Source: Brachyhypopomus gauderio (taxonomy: Eukaryota; Chordata; Actinopteri; Gymnotiformes; Hypopomidae). From it: a stretch of DNA of 64,000 bases. The stretch covers positions 22,475,316 to 22,539,315 of the forward strand of contig NC_135219.1 of the NCBI RefSeq assembly GCF_052324685.1, written 5' to 3'. Positions 46,211-59,200 of this stretch are shown here, in pieces. The first letter of the stretch is position 1; each line of letters begins with the position of its first letter. The position numbers and the translations under genes were made by a program. Below the pieces are notes generated by a model. The model ran no database searches. It was not told where the DNA came from and saw nothing but the letters and a program-made list of their open reading frames with translations.

Positions 46211-47100
46211 CGTGTGTGTATACATGTGTGTGTGAAATAGTTTCAAATGAACAATAAAACTATTCATTAAAATATAAAATTAATTAATGAATTAATGTAC
46301 ACTAGTGGTGGGCTGTATAAACAATATCGCCATTAATCTATTCTTAAAGTTGGGTTGGGAGCTGGGTCAAAATAGGTAAGCAAACTATGATGACTTTCAC
46401 CTTGATAAAGCTCGGGTGTATTCCTAACCAAATTGCACAGTAGGGGGCGAGAACGAGTTTTCAAACATGTGGTAGTCTTTGTAATTCACAAGAAATCGCA
46501 CGTGTGCTTACATGGATGCAGCCACGAAGCCGCCAGGTTTGCTTCATGAATGCACGTATTTAATGTGTATGTAATGTGTAACAGTGTCCTGTGTCATAAC
46601 TACATCTCTGCTGTTTGTAACACACCAAACTGTGAAAATTGGGTAAAGATTCGCAGAGTTGTGATTATTATAGTTATATTATACTCATTTCTCAGTACAA
46701 ATATATGTACTTGGAGCGCAGGGGAGACCCATCCAATATGGCAGCCGCCTGTTACGTCAGCGCCAATAGGCGGTGTCAGTCCGTGAAGCGTCTATGTATA
46801 TTATGTCTATGGCACCATCCACCACTGGACATACAAGCACACACACATTCATGCACACACACTCACACAACTGTTTTTTTGAACATCAAGAGACACACAC
46901 AGTCACACATGTACAAATGTATTGGCCTTCAAATGTACTTAAATGTACTGAAAGTAAAAGTAAAGGCTGTAATATTTAGCACCATGAACTGCATGAAAAA
47001 CTATGGTAAAACTAATCAGCTCTTAGGGCGCACTCACACGAGCCATTCACACAAAAAAAAAAAAAGTGTCTCTTGGTCTCTGATGGGTTGGCCATATATT
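46122..47100. other. Intergenic, microsatellite and unassigned repeats
   Basis: (GT)n at 46160-46206. The 26-mer with a CTCF-like core shared with 28887 lies at 46433-46458. A TATGTCTATGG-type repeat end lies near 46790-46810. No coding signal. Confidence 0.5.
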
Positions 47101-47104
47101 TGGC

Positions 47105-48080
47105 TCATATAATATTGATTTACACTGCTACGCAGATGATACCAGCTCTACTTATCTGGTAAACCAGGCACCTGTTCCCACGCTCATCCCTTTCAAACTG
47201 TCTATCTGAAATAAAAACCTGTTTTGCATCTAATTTCCTAAAACTTAATAGTGATAAAACTGAAATGTTGCTCTGTGGTTCAAAATCTACAATATCTAAA
47301 GTTCACAGTTTCTCCATGCCAATTGAGTCTGGGTGTCATCCTAGATAGCACTTTATACTTTCACTCACACATCAGTAATATAACCCAGTCTGCATCTTTT
47401 CATCTGTGTAACATCAACCGTCTACACCCCTCCCTCACCCCCCATACTGCATCTATACTTGTTCATAACCTTGTTACCTCCCGTATTGACTACTGCAATT
47501 CTCTCCTGTTTGGCCTTCTGTATAAGTCCCTCCATAAGATTCAGCTGGTTCAGAATACAGCTGCTCGTATTATTTCTAAAACTCCTTCATTCCAACACAT
47601 TACAACAACTCCACTTCAACAACTCCACTGGCTTCCTGTTAAATATAGAATACATTTCAAAATCTGTCTCTTTACATTCAAGGCCATCCATAATCTTGTC
47701 CCCCCATATCTGTCAAATCTTCTCAATATCGCATCTTCCTCCCTCTCGCTCAGATCCTCCTCTTCCACTCATCTCTCTGTGCCTCCTGCTCGTATGAGTA
47801 CCATGGGAAGCAGCTTTCAGTCGCTCTGCTCCCAAACCCTGGAACTCCCTCCCACCTGACATCCATAAAAATTGATTCTCTTCCTCTTTTTAAATCTAGA
47901 CTCAAAACTCACCTGTTCAAAATAGCCTATTCCCTGTGATTTACTTTATTGTCTATTGTATGTTTTATGTCCTTTGGTGCGTATTGTGTTCTCTCTATAA
48001 TTTGTTTTATTTATTTCTTGTAAAGTGTCCTTGAGTGTTGTGAAAGGCGCTTTTAAATAAAATGTATTATTATTATTATG
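47105..48080 (+). mobile_element. 5'-truncated L2-type LINE
   Basis: Starts near the RT catalytic block (CYADDTSST region at about 47130). It continues with [47 protein letters not shown] and [16 protein letters not shown], and ends with GCGCTTTTAAATAAAATG and an (ATT)n tail at 48063-48078. Frames shift at about 47250 and near the C-terminus. It is a dead 3' fragment of a different subfamily from the LINE at 29.6 kb. Confidence 0.5.
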
Positions 48081-48310
48081 ATGTATACAATGCTAATATC
48101 GGAATTATTTTAATATACACAAAGAAGCGGTTTGCTGCGAGATATTGTTAGGTTTCTCATTAAATGGCTTCAATAATATCTAAGTATAATCATGCTCTGG
48201 AGCTCTGTTCACTGAATTCCAAACACATGTTCCCATGAAGCTCAGCCAATCAGAATGAGCGCTCCAGGTCCTTCACTAACTCCGCCCCTCACTGTCTCTG
48301 CTCTTTGCAG

Positions 48311-48433
48311 GAGCTGGAGGAGAGCTTCCACATTAGCAGGATGGAGCAGATCGCCTTTGAATTCAATGTGCTGGTGTCTCTAGAGATGGTCCTCTACCTG
48401 CCCGAGAGCAGGTCACAACGCACTACCACCTGA
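48311..48433 (+). pseudogene. cables-like: Lone CABLES-like last exon
   Basis: After a CTCTTTGCAG acceptor the exon reads ELEESFHISRMEQIAFEFNV followed by LVSLEMVLYLPES. This resembles the end of the cyclin-box domain of CABLES1/2 (FPVLVALEF...LPE...VMPHYRR). A single missing base shifts the frame at PES; the +1 frame continues QVTTHYH. No other exon of the gene is in the window. CABLES proteins are cyclin-dependent-kinase adaptors. Identification is by motif memory only. Confidence 0.5.
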
Positions 48434-48689
48434 GCCTTCCAGTCCCAGCCAGCCCAGCCAGAACTGACGCCCCCTTTGAGTGGGTGTGGTTTTGCAGACC
48501 GGCCTCAGGGAGGACTTCAGCACAACACTAAGTGCTTGTGGGTTAAATTGAACATTTGTTCTTGCTTTTTGTGTTTGTTTTTGGGTCTTATGCGAGGGTA
48601 ATTAAATGACAGTAATATTAGCTAAAGCACTTAAATCAACTCCAAACACTCAAATAATAAGAGAGATTTCCTTAAACCTCTCTTTAAAC

Positions 48690-48925
48690 ATTATCTGTAG
48701 AACCAGCCTGCGCACCACGGACTTGTGCTAACGGGCCACCCAATGGAGGATGGGTTCCCTTTTGAGTCTTGGTCCTCCCAAGGTTTCTTCCTAATCCCCA
48801 CCACCATAGGGAGTTTTTCCTTGCCACTGTCGCCTTGGCTTGCTCATTAGGGATCTGGACCCATACGATTGTAAAGCTGCTTTGTGACGTGTTGTGAAAG
48901 CTATATAAATAAATTTGACTTTGAC
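48690..48925 (+). mobile_element. LINE/SINE 3' tail
   Basis: Contains the widely dispersed fish tail with CACGGACTTGTGCTAACGGG, GGGAGTTTTTCCTTGCCACT and TTGTGACGTGTTGTGAAAGC, followed by TATATAAATAAATTTGAC. No coding sequence remains. Confidence 0.5.
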
Positions 48926-49363
48926 TATACAACAAAAATAACTTCTATGTTTAATTTACAGTAGAACTATAATCCACACACTTCTTTGATTGGTGTATTT
49001 TTAGGCACACTGAAACAGCATATATAATTTACTATAGCTATAAATTATTATACATCTAAGCATTCCTGCTTTTAACCTATTAATGGTGATTATGTGTATA
49101 ATTTTATGCAATGTATGTTTTTTTTTTTATAGTTTGTCACTTGTACTACATCACTGTCCCACTAGTGGGCAGTATTTGACAGGGAGCTGTGTTGAGACCA
49201 GAGACCGTATGTATATATATATACATATACTCTCAGAGGGCCTAAAAATATTCTTAAAACATAAATATATATAATTTATCCAATTTTATTTAATCCACTT
49301 ACAGTTTGACAATCGACATCTAAACAATTAGAAAAATATAAGCAAATACATTATTCACCCGTG
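48926..49363. other. AT-rich spacer
   Basis: Short self-complementary TATATAT words and no gene signal. Confidence 0.5.
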
Positions 49364-49453
49364 TCAATCCAGAATTAGACAGATGATGTAATGTGAATTA
49401 TGGTGATTTATTTATTTCTTTTTTCTCTAATCTTAAAATGATCCCTTTAAGGT

Positions 49454-49708
49454 CACGGGTCGGCAACCCGCGGCTCCGGAGCCGCATGCAGCTCTTTATC
49501 CCTCTGATGCAGCTCAGCTTTTGAATAGAATTAATGAGTATTTAATTAACGTATATTATTTTTGAGACTTTAAAAAATGTTCGGGTGGAATTTTACAAAT
49601 GTCCGGTATTTACTTTCGCTTTGCTTGAGTGACATGTCATCGTCACTGAAATAAATTTCCAATTATTTTGCTTTTGTGGCTCCGAGTCAAAAAGGTTGCC
49701 GACCCCTG
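49454..49708. mobile_element. hAT-type MITE inside ISL2EU copy 2
   Basis: Ends CACGGGTCGGCAACCC / GGTTGCCGACCCCTG; one end base differs from the copy 1 MITE. It is at the same place relative to the nuclease gene, so the insertion predates separation of the two ISL2EU copies. Confidence 0.5.
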
Positions 49709-49929
49709 CTTTAGGTCATGCTAGTCTGTAAATATTGGCTGCAATGTTAAGGTACAGTGCAATATGATTAATTGTATAAAATGCTTTCACTTTTATATGT
49801 AAAATTGACACAACACAATACATTATGTATTTCTTAACTTTTACTGTATTTGTAAAAAAATTTAATGAATACAATAGTAATACAATTGACAGAATAAATT
49901 GAAATTGTTTTAATTGTTCATGAGTTCAT

Positions 49930-52604
49930 GTCTTCATTATGATTTTCCATTGCTTGGTCATAGAGAGGTATTTTGGCATGTAAGTGTTAAAGAAAAACAT
50001 GTCACACCTCCTTTTCACCTCTTCTAATACACTGCTATCTGCATACCAGTAATCAATAACTGGAACTGGATTTGCCAATAATAACAATGGCTCTCCTTCA
50101 ATTTGTGTAGGCCTTGTGCCACTTTGAGGAATTTGCAGTCTACATAGCTTTGTGCATTTGGGCACTTAATTTCAACAAGCCCAAATGATGGACGCTCAAG
50201 TGTGTCATATACAAGTCCATCAGGTGATGCACCCAGCCAAGATGCATCTGGATGAATCACTAGCCCACACTTGGTCAAGTTCAAGTTTTTCAGAACTGCA
50301 TAGTCCTTTAAGGCCCCTGTTTCCATTTCAAGTCCTCTCTTCATGTGTGCTGTTTGTCGTGTCCCTCGGATTATCCTTTCTGCCAGGCTTTCTGCAGCAC
50401 CTGGACCTCTAACGTGGCTCACCTCTCTGAAATGTGAGGCAGTCACTCTTTCTCTCCTAAGTGAATGCCACTCAGGTGTAGCACTTTGGGATCTTGTTGC
50501 CTCCTCAATAAGGTGTGATTGTGACAAGGTCACAGAAAGTGAGCTTAGGTGTAGCTGTTCTTGGTGTGTTGGCACAAATGAATATTCAGGTGGGCTTAGA
50601 TGGTAACATTCTAGTGGCAGACTCGGGAATGGGGGTGCATCCTCATGTATGACAACACTGTCAGATGGAGGTGGTGGTTGTTGATAGGACAGTACACTGC
50701 CAACTTGTACCTTCCCAAAAATGGAGTCCACAAGTGGCTTGTCAGGCGAGATGTTCATTGTGCAGATGAGTGGAAGAGAATCTGCTTTGATTCCAGCGTA
50801 GACTGGTCCATGATTGAGGGTGGCCGGGTGTGGGAGCTCACCGCTGTAGCCCTTGAAAAGTGTACTTCTGAAATAAAAGAAGAGTGAATAACATTTATTT
50901 TTACACATTGTAATCTGTTCACCAGCACAACTGATTGTGAATCACATATCACATGTCATCTGAAGTACAACGAGGCTAAATTAAATCTTGAAGAGAACAG
51001 GGTCTTATCAGATGATCAAAAGCATTCATTTTTTTTACCACACACTGTAATCTGCCTATTAAATTTGGTACTACATACCTAACTCCACTGGCTGTAGTAG
51101 CACCTGGTTTTGGCTTTAGGACAACCATGGCATCCACGGGTCCAGGCTTCACCCCCTATTAATTTAAAAGATGGTGTTAGTAAAGTGACTGTGATACATT
51201 AACTAACATTAAATAATGAAATAAGACAAACCATTGTTGGTGGTTTATGCCACTTCTGTTCTGTCTGTGTGCATGAAAGGACAGGAGGGATCGACAGACA
51301 TGCCAGATTCAGAATAATGAGCAGTCTGGAAAAGCAATGCAACCAAGTGTTTGCAGATTCCGCAACTAGCAACACAAGAGCAGTTGCTCTTAATGAGCAC
51401 AACTGGCATTGAATCACGTAATGTCATCTGAAATACACAAGAGGCAATATTTAATATCTTGAAAAGAAGACTTCAGCAATGTCAATAGGCGCAATATCTG
51501 TCCCATCATGTTGGTAGTGGTGAATGTCACTTGTCTATTGTCTCATGTAACGTTTGTGCTGTTTTGCATCACTCTTAAAACACTTGGCTATACTGTCTTT
51601 CTATTCTACAGTGTTGTGCATGGTTCAATCTACTAGTTCACTGAGCAACTATAAACTAAATATATTTTAGATTTAAACTTCATTTTCACTCCAGATGAAA
51701 TGCTTACACATAGGAGTGAAACAGGCCTACTTATATTTATATTATTTTGTTGTTTCCACCACCAACAACAGAACAGTGCAGGTTTTACTTCAACTGCTTC
51801 TTGAAGAGTGTTATCAGAATATGTTAATAGGTGTAAGTGTTGCAGCCATATGTTAATAAAGAAGTTAAGATGAAAGATTTGAAAGACAGATTGACAGATT
51901 TTAGAAAATGCAGTTTGAAGAATAGCTGAGGTGGACTATATTCTGCTTTTGAGTCATAGAGGTAGATAACAATAGCTCGAACTGTAAAATAAACTCCCAT
52001 TTGTTTACTATAGGCAAAATAGACTGCTAATGATTCCCACTCAGCTACTCTGCATTTGGCTACCATTGTAAGCTTTGAAAACCAATGCCTATGGTTATCA
52101 CAGCTTACGTGAAGTAAGAGCAAGGATAAAAGATTGAACTTGTGTTGAACTCACTTTTGAACTTGTTCAACAGAACTTTGAACGTGACACTGAACAGAAC
52201 TCGTGTCATTTTAACCAGTCCTACTCTCAGCTGGTGTGGCGTATCTGTTTTCTTCATAGATCTGTAGCAGTGAGCCCTCACTGTTATCTCGTTAGCCTTA
52301 CTTTTGCCTGATACTTCCATCAGAAATACAAACATGTTTTAAAAAGGCATTTCTAGTACTAGGACAGGTTGGTTCGTTACTAAAAACAACATCACTTCAT
52401 TAGACTGCCACCTCAGGCTAGCTAGCTAACTAGCGTCGGCCACTTACCTTCAAAATTGCAGAGGTAGGATGAAACGTAGAACTTGAAACCCTTTTCAAGT
52501 TGACTCTGTGTCGTTGTACTTGATGCTCTGACAATACGACGCACATCGTTGACGGTAAATTTCGGGAACTCCAACAGGCACCTTGTGAATTTAGACTCGG
52601 CCAT
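49930..52604 (-). pseudogene. SWIM / YqaJ nuclease gene of ISL2EU copy 2
   Basis: Same exon plan as copy 1: ATG at 52604 (MAESKFTRCLLEFPKFTVND), SWIM exon near 51425-51230 (NCSCVASCGICKH), a GVKPGPVDAMVV exon near 51155-51079, and a long last exon from 50881. The last exon keeps the part that copy 1 lost (STLFKGYSGELPHP ... SVVIHEDAPPFP ... SPPEYSFVPTHQ). The YqaJ residues SWLGASPDGLV and VEIKCP remain. Compared with copy 1, about 62 bases are deleted near 50037, between short repeats ending GCAG/ACAG. This shifts the frame (GMQIAVY stop) before the last 40 codons. The final stop codon of copy 1 is Trp here. Confidence 0.5.
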
Positions 52605-52699
52605 GACATCGACACTTCCGCATACCAACCGGAAATACGGTACCATCCTGACACCAACGAGGAAGTGGTGCGTGCACCTAGGCCAATCAGGGCAAAACC

Positions 52700-53203
52700 A
52701 GTTTCAAATGACAGCAAAATTGACCAATCATATCTTCCCTCTTAGTGGGCGGGCTTAACTGTATGATAATTTCTGCCCGCTGTGGCGACGCTAGCTGTCG
52801 TTAGCGTTATTATTTATTTATTATTTACTTTTTTGTACATATGCTACTCAACTTGTTTAACTCTGATTCCTTGTATTACCACTTGTGCCTTGTTTTTGTT
52901 TGTAAGCGATTATTGTAAATAAAGGTAAAAAAACAAAAAGGTTATTGTAGCAGCCTGGCTGAGTTGGTGTTTTGGTTAGAAAAACAGGAAATTGTGATAT
53001 CACGTGATACTCAACTTTGGAACGTTTGGTTTAGAATGTTTGGTTGGGAAGGTGGAATGTTTGGATTCAGTTTTGATGCTGAAAAGCTCAAAACAAGTCG
53101 CACGACATTTTGCTGAGAATTACAAACCTAAATAATCTAACAAATCTTTCTATTTTTTCTAGATCTTTCTCTCTTTCTATTCTTTCTATTTTTCAGGTGG
53201 AGA
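52700..53203 (+). promoter_or_regulatory. Likely 5' region of the right TOGARAM2-like gene
   Basis: 52745-52810 is locally GC-rich (GTGGGCGGGC, GCCCGCTGTGGCGACGC). It is the only CpG-like patch upstream of the first coding exon. An ATTGTAAATAAAGG word at 52912 and AT-rich sequence follow. The start site is not determined. A pyrimidine tract and CAG at 53194-53196 precede the coding exon, so a 5' non-coding exon is likely upstream. Confidence 0.5.
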
Positions 53204-56200
53204 ATGAGTTTTTACCCCAGGACAACTGACCAGCCAAGGCCTGGACAGGAACAGAACCACTTCAAAGACACACCAGGTTTTACCACTCATGGTGAGAAAA
53301 ATACATTTTCATATACTGTACATCATTTTATACTTCTATGTAAGACAGTATATTAATTCTTATGAGTATGGATTTCCATAGGCTTATTCATAATAATAAA
53401 AAGTTAAATATACCCATTTATATAGTAGGTTTCTAAGGTTCAGAAAAATAACATGTATATTTATTCTACTGATGACTGTCAAGCTCTTTATTTCATGTGT
53501 ACAGGATAATATAATTAATGGAGCATGGGTTATTTCTTTGATTTCTTTGACTCAGCACAATTTTCATAAATCCCACCATGTTACATATATGTATTAAAAT
53601 TGTCCATGTGGCTATGGAAAAAGCAAATAAAAATATTTTTTTTTAAAAAGAAACAGATTTCTAACATGACATCACATTCTTAAGCATTCTCCCCACATTC
53701 TAATGACATCACATGGCACCATAGCCCTTGTTATAATCACTTGTTCATTGGGAAACACTTACAAGGCATTTGAGCCTCACTGGGAGGTGTGCTGGGTTTC
53801 ACTTTACCTGCTGTGGGATTTTCAGGTGTGCCCTACAACCCCCAAGCGACAGTGATCCACACGGATCCCTGTGGACCAGCACCCTTCCCTCACAGAAGGA
53901 CGGCGGGACCCTCAGATGTCGGCCATGTTAACATCCCTGTAGAAGGACCACTCCACACTGGTACTGTGTAACACTGAAGATTACATGCGTATTCAACAAA
54001 CCAAATAATCATGCATGATGAAGTAGAAAAAAACATTTATTACATTTGTTTGTAAGGACTGGCAGAGGTGCAGAACCATCAGCTTTCTGCACATGACCTG
54101 ACCAGTAAAACATCAGTTTTATCAGAAAATATGACATCACATATTCTTCAACATTGTAATGAATTCACATGGCACTGTAGCCCTGTGATATGTTTGGTGT
54201 AAAGTAGAGCACTTTAGAGTGGGCACCTTGACGACCCACATACAGTGTGGGTGTACTGTGACACTCTTTATCTGCTAGGCGGTTGTGTTTAGTCTAAGGT
54301 GATAATGCTTCGAATCATTGTTATACCAGCATAGTATAATACTGATAATACATGTATATGGATTACAGATGTCATTTTTCACTATTTTAGTACACCCCCA
54401 AACAATCTAAACAAAACATTGTCATGCTGCTTTGCTGGTTTCTGATACCTCATCTGGACTGTCTAGCAGTGTCAAGCAGAGGCGAGATGTGCTAGCCATG
54501 AGCAGAGCTAGGAGGTACTGTAGTTTGGCTCTTCAGTATCTACCAGTATCAGAATTAAAATAATTCTGAATTGTGCCAAAATAATTAAATTAGTGCTGTC
54601 AATTCCAGGTGCCGCGATTAAAAGTCCTCACCAGGATTTTGCTCTGGCTTCCTGGATTGTGTTGATTCCACTAATTTTACCTGAATTGCTAATTAGAAAA
54701 TCTAGCAAGCTTGAGCAAAATCCTGGTGAGGACTTTTAATCGCGGCACCTGGAATTAACAGCACTAAATTAAATTGAATCAAATTGTATTGAAATGTAAG
54801 ATTTCATGATGCAATGAACTAAAAGAATCATAACTAAGCTAAACTAAAACTGGGTCACACATATACTGAAGCTCTGATAAATGTCTTCCTGCTTCTGGGC
54901 TCACGGATGCCCTGCTTTCAGTTATTCAGTACTACTTCATTGTGCTGCCATTACATGAATTGTAGCAAGATGCATATGAGAAGTTGCCGTTCTCGGTCCA
55001 TCTTGCTTGAATCATATTTCAGTGGCACTTTCAGATAAAGAAACATATGCAACGTAGTACTAAGGCACTGAGAAATGTTATGGTGAGGTAATTTCTGCTA
55101 ATGTCCTTATTCACCCATGCAGGTGAAGTTGGCTCCAGCAGGTGTTCTAAACTGCCTGTGCTCACTTCACGCACGAGAGTGACCAGGTCAGGACTGATGA
55201 GGCCTTCTCCGCCCACCATCACAATGTTGCCTCCACTCCCCAAACCTGCTGGCCGAGAGCCACTCCATGCCTTCAGGCCTGCCAAAGGTGAGCTCACTCT
55301 TTTGCTCTCCTGGAAATGGCATCCAAACCATTTGTTGCAGCAACTACAACAAAAAAAGTAAAAAAAAAAAAAAAGTATTAAAAAAGCAAAAACTGCTTTG
55401 AAAGCCCTATAGGGGAGACCGGGTATGGTTGTAACATGGGGAGAGTTGTAACACCATCAGTTCCACTGATCACGGATAAGATAGGAGTCATATGATCATT
55501 TCAGTATTTACCCAATTCCTCCCTGATCCCACATGGTGAATATCAAGGCTGTAAACAGGCACATGCCGATTCCATCGAGAAAAAACTGAATGTATTTCAT
55601 GTTCCATTCTTTACTTTAGCTGTGATATGTTTGGTGTAGAGTAGAGCACTTTAGAGTGGGCACCTTGACAGCCCACATACAGTGACACTCGTTATCTGCT
55701 AGGCGGTTGTGTTTAGTCTAAGGCAGGGGTCTCCAACCTTTTTGAGACTGGGAGCTACTTCTTGGATACAAATTATTGCGGAGGGTTACCAGATTAGAAC
55801 GCATCAATCGAACGAAAAGTTGGTTGGGGGGGGGGGGGGGGTGGCGAGGCGAACGAAAGTTGCGTGTAATAATAATAGTAGCAAAAACATGACGTGGCGA
55901 CTCATGACGTGGGTGACCCCTGGTTTATTCAATATTGACGGCAGCCTAACTTTTTGATTGACAGCTAATTGAGCAATAGCAAACGAGAGAGAGTGTGTTA
56001 TAGTGAATATATGTACATGCCGTTACTTGACAACGCGTTCGCGGAGTGATACAGAGAACGAGAATACCGTGCTGTTATCACACATATCTGCAGGGTTAGA
56101 ACACTTCTCAACCAGTCGGATTGTGAACTAACTGTTGTATAATTGGCGAATAATCATTTAGTGTTAGAAGGGGAGGGACAACTGTGAATTTTGATTGGAC

Positions 56201-59200
56201 ATGAATTTAAGTAGATTTCTCGATGGGACCAATTAGGTTTACAAATTTATATGTAATTCATTGGCCCTTTGGCGAGCTATTCGGAAAGGGGTGGCGAGCT
56301 ACTGGTAGCTCGCGAGCGACGTGTTGGAGACCCCTGGTCTAAGGTTATAATGCTTCGAATCATTGTTATACCAGCATAGTATAATACTGATAATACATGT
56401 ATATGGATTACAGATGACATTTATCACTATTTTAGTACACCCCCAAACAATATAAACAAAACATTGTCATGCTGCTTTGCTGGCTTCTGATACCTCATCT
56501 GGACTGCTGCCAAAGCATATATCTATTAATCTTTGTAATCTATGTAACATGGCTTCTTTAAGTATTGGGTATCACCTGGCCAGCGTTAAGCAGTGGTATG
56601 CAGCAGCAGTCTGTGTGATATAAGGAGTTTGTGCTTTGTACCTACTTCTGTTGGCAAGGACAATGTGAGCTTACAAGCAAGACTAGACTTGAATGTTTTA
56701 TTGCAGTCAGTTGATTGTGCCAGCACCCTACTCCCCAGAATGCCAATCCCACATGCCAAAATATCCATTATCATAATCTATTATTATTTAAAATGCAGTA
56801 TGATCTGCAGGTCTTAATTTCATATGCTGGTCTGAAGATTGAACGTGTCCTCTACAGTTCTGTCTGTGTTTCATGTCCAGGTTCAGTGGAGCCTCCCCAG
56901 CTCCACTCTCCAGGGTGGAGGAGAGAGAGAGTGGGGAGACTTCACGGGAGCAGCAGACATCTTCAACCCTTGCTCCCAGACATCTTCGAAGCAGCTAACC
57001 CCAGTGATGCTGGTAGAGGTGACTTATTGATGTTGGCTTTACTTTATATGTCATTGAAATACCTGTACAAAATGTAGAATTTATAATGTTGCATCATTTG
57101 TTTTGTGTTAAAATATTGCTAAATACGATATTTGGGAACAAGGAGATCAGTTAGTCAGAAACTTCACTCAGGTGTCAAGTGAGCGGAGCTAAACTCATGA
57201 GCATGGATGCCCTTTCCCACGCAGGTTTGCCCAAATCCAGCCGCTTGCTACCTGGGAACCCCCCCGGGTATTTCCTACTGCCCTCCTACCCTCTGGCCAC
57301 TCTTCCGGGAGTGCAGCGAGATACAAGCCCTCGGCGCAGAGACCCGGGCCCGTGGAGGGACAGTACTGGTGAGTGCATGGCTACGTTGCTAAGAACGTGC
57401 TAGGCACACACAGTGAGGCATGGCTGGTTATTTGGGTGCCCGCTTAAGTTAAGTTGGTCTTGCACTAAGCTTGTCTTGCACTTGTTCCCACGTCAGTGGT
57501 AAATTGATGAGCAGATCTAATTTTGTGGTCATATATTCTATATGAATTTAATTTTAACCAACAAATGTGCATATACGTAGATCATTTATAGTCACCACTT
57601 GTCAAATGTACAAAATACTTAAATTCAAATTTGATGATCTTCATCTGACATGGTTTCACTCAGTAATGGAACAGTGTCTAGCAGAGGCGAGATGTGCTAG
57701 CCATTAGCAGAGCTAGGCTAATGTATCTACCAGTATCAGAATTAAAATAATTCTGAATTGTGCCAAAATAATTAAATTGAATCAAATTGTATTGAAATGT
57801 AAGATTTCATGATGCAATAAACTAAAAGAATCACAACTAAGCTAAACTAAAACTGGGTCACACATATACTGAAGCTCTGATAAATGTTTTCCTGCTTCTG
57901 GGCTCACGGATGCCCTGCTTTCAGTTATTCAGTACTACTTCATTGTGCTGCCATTACATGAATTGTAGCAAGATGCATATGAGAAGTTGCCGTTCTCGGT
58001 CCATCTTGCTTGAATCATATTTCAGTGGTACTTTCAGATAAAGAAACATATGCAACGTAGTACTAAGGCACTGAGAAATGTTATGGTGAGGTAATTTCTG
58101 CTAATGTCCTTATTCACCCATGCAGGTGAAGTTGGCTCCAGCAGGTGTTCTAAACTGCCTGTGCTCACTTCACGCACGAGAGGGACCTCGTCAGGACTGA
58201 TGAGACCTTCTCCGCCCACCTCCCCAGTGGAAGCCCTGCAGGAGGAGAAGCCTGGCAGGAACCTCCACCTGGACCTCGCCCTCATACATGACCCAGATGA
58301 GGAGCCAGTGGACAAGGAGGAGGTCAGTAGGAACATATATCATGTTGTACATAGTTGGAGTATCTCAGTCTCAGATGCATTAGTTTAACTAGTAAGTAAG
58401 TAAGTTTATTTATAAAGCACATTTTTTATGACGGAGTCAACCAAAGTGCTGTATAGAGGCTAAAAAGTACAATATATGCCCAACTCATAAAAAAAACATG
58501 TAGAATTTTACATAGCATAAAACATTTAAAATACATACAAATACACCAACTGATTACACCAACTGATACAACATAACTGATAGATTTCTTTGGTTGCTGC
58601 CTGCAAATGTTACTCAAGTGTTGTACTTTCTGGATTTTAATGCATAAACACAGCATTGGTCCTAATATAAGCTGACAAACCTAACGTCTACATAATAAAG
58701 GCCCTGTAGCATCCCAGTATTAAATCTGACCATGCATGCGATATGCTTTGCTTAGGTGTCCAAATATGATGAGATGATGTTTCCTTCTGCTGATGCTACA
58801 TTTGCGTTTATCTCAGTTGTTAAGGATATCAACATAGTCCTAGCACTATGAGAGGGAGCATTGTCTGGTTGAGAGTATCCATCTCCCTTTGGGTATATGG
58901 TGGCTGTGAATAAATAAATGAACCTAGTTAAGATATGAAGAGTTTGGTTCCAAAATGCTATATCCATTTTGATCAATTTGAGTAAAAATGTGTTTTCTTT
59001 AAGTGGTAGGCTGAAAACCACAGTTTTTTGTTTCAAACTATCAAATACCATACTAAGGTTAAAAAAACTCAAACGAATTAAATCAAGATTTTAATATTTA
59101 AAGATTTATTTTTAAAAAACAATTCATTTTTTCACAAAACGCAATAAATCCATGCCATGTTTTTTTCAAAATGTCTTATATATCCTTTGTCATTAATAGA

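Larger units (their letters stand above)
49364..52684 (-). mobile_element. ISL2EU copy 2, nuclease gene only
   Basis: An inverted copy of 18169-22637, visibly near-identical over long stretches, for example 18170-19790 versus 52684-51065. It lacks the foldback insert of copy 1 and retains the YqaJ exon start. It stops at the position of the transposase stop codon in copy 1 and contains no transposase sequence. The MITE at 49454-49708 is at the same internal site as in copy 1. Confidence 0.5.
54185..55413 (+). repeat. Shortened duplicate of 55618-59850, within the right gene
   Basis: 54185-54480 matches 55618-55723 plus 56337-56520. 54464-55200 matches 57672-58215. 55200-55413 matches 59660-59850. 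The copy thus has the order of 55.6-59.85 kb with two internal parts missing, including the counterparts of exons 56881-57012 and 57225-57368. Confidence 0.5.

Noticed and set aside
51824-52335. Open frames 51824-52123 and 52105-52335, and their twins at 18519-19030
   Set aside because: They are intron sequence of the SWIM/YqaJ gene. They are conserved between copies only because the whole element is, and the frames do not join the exons.
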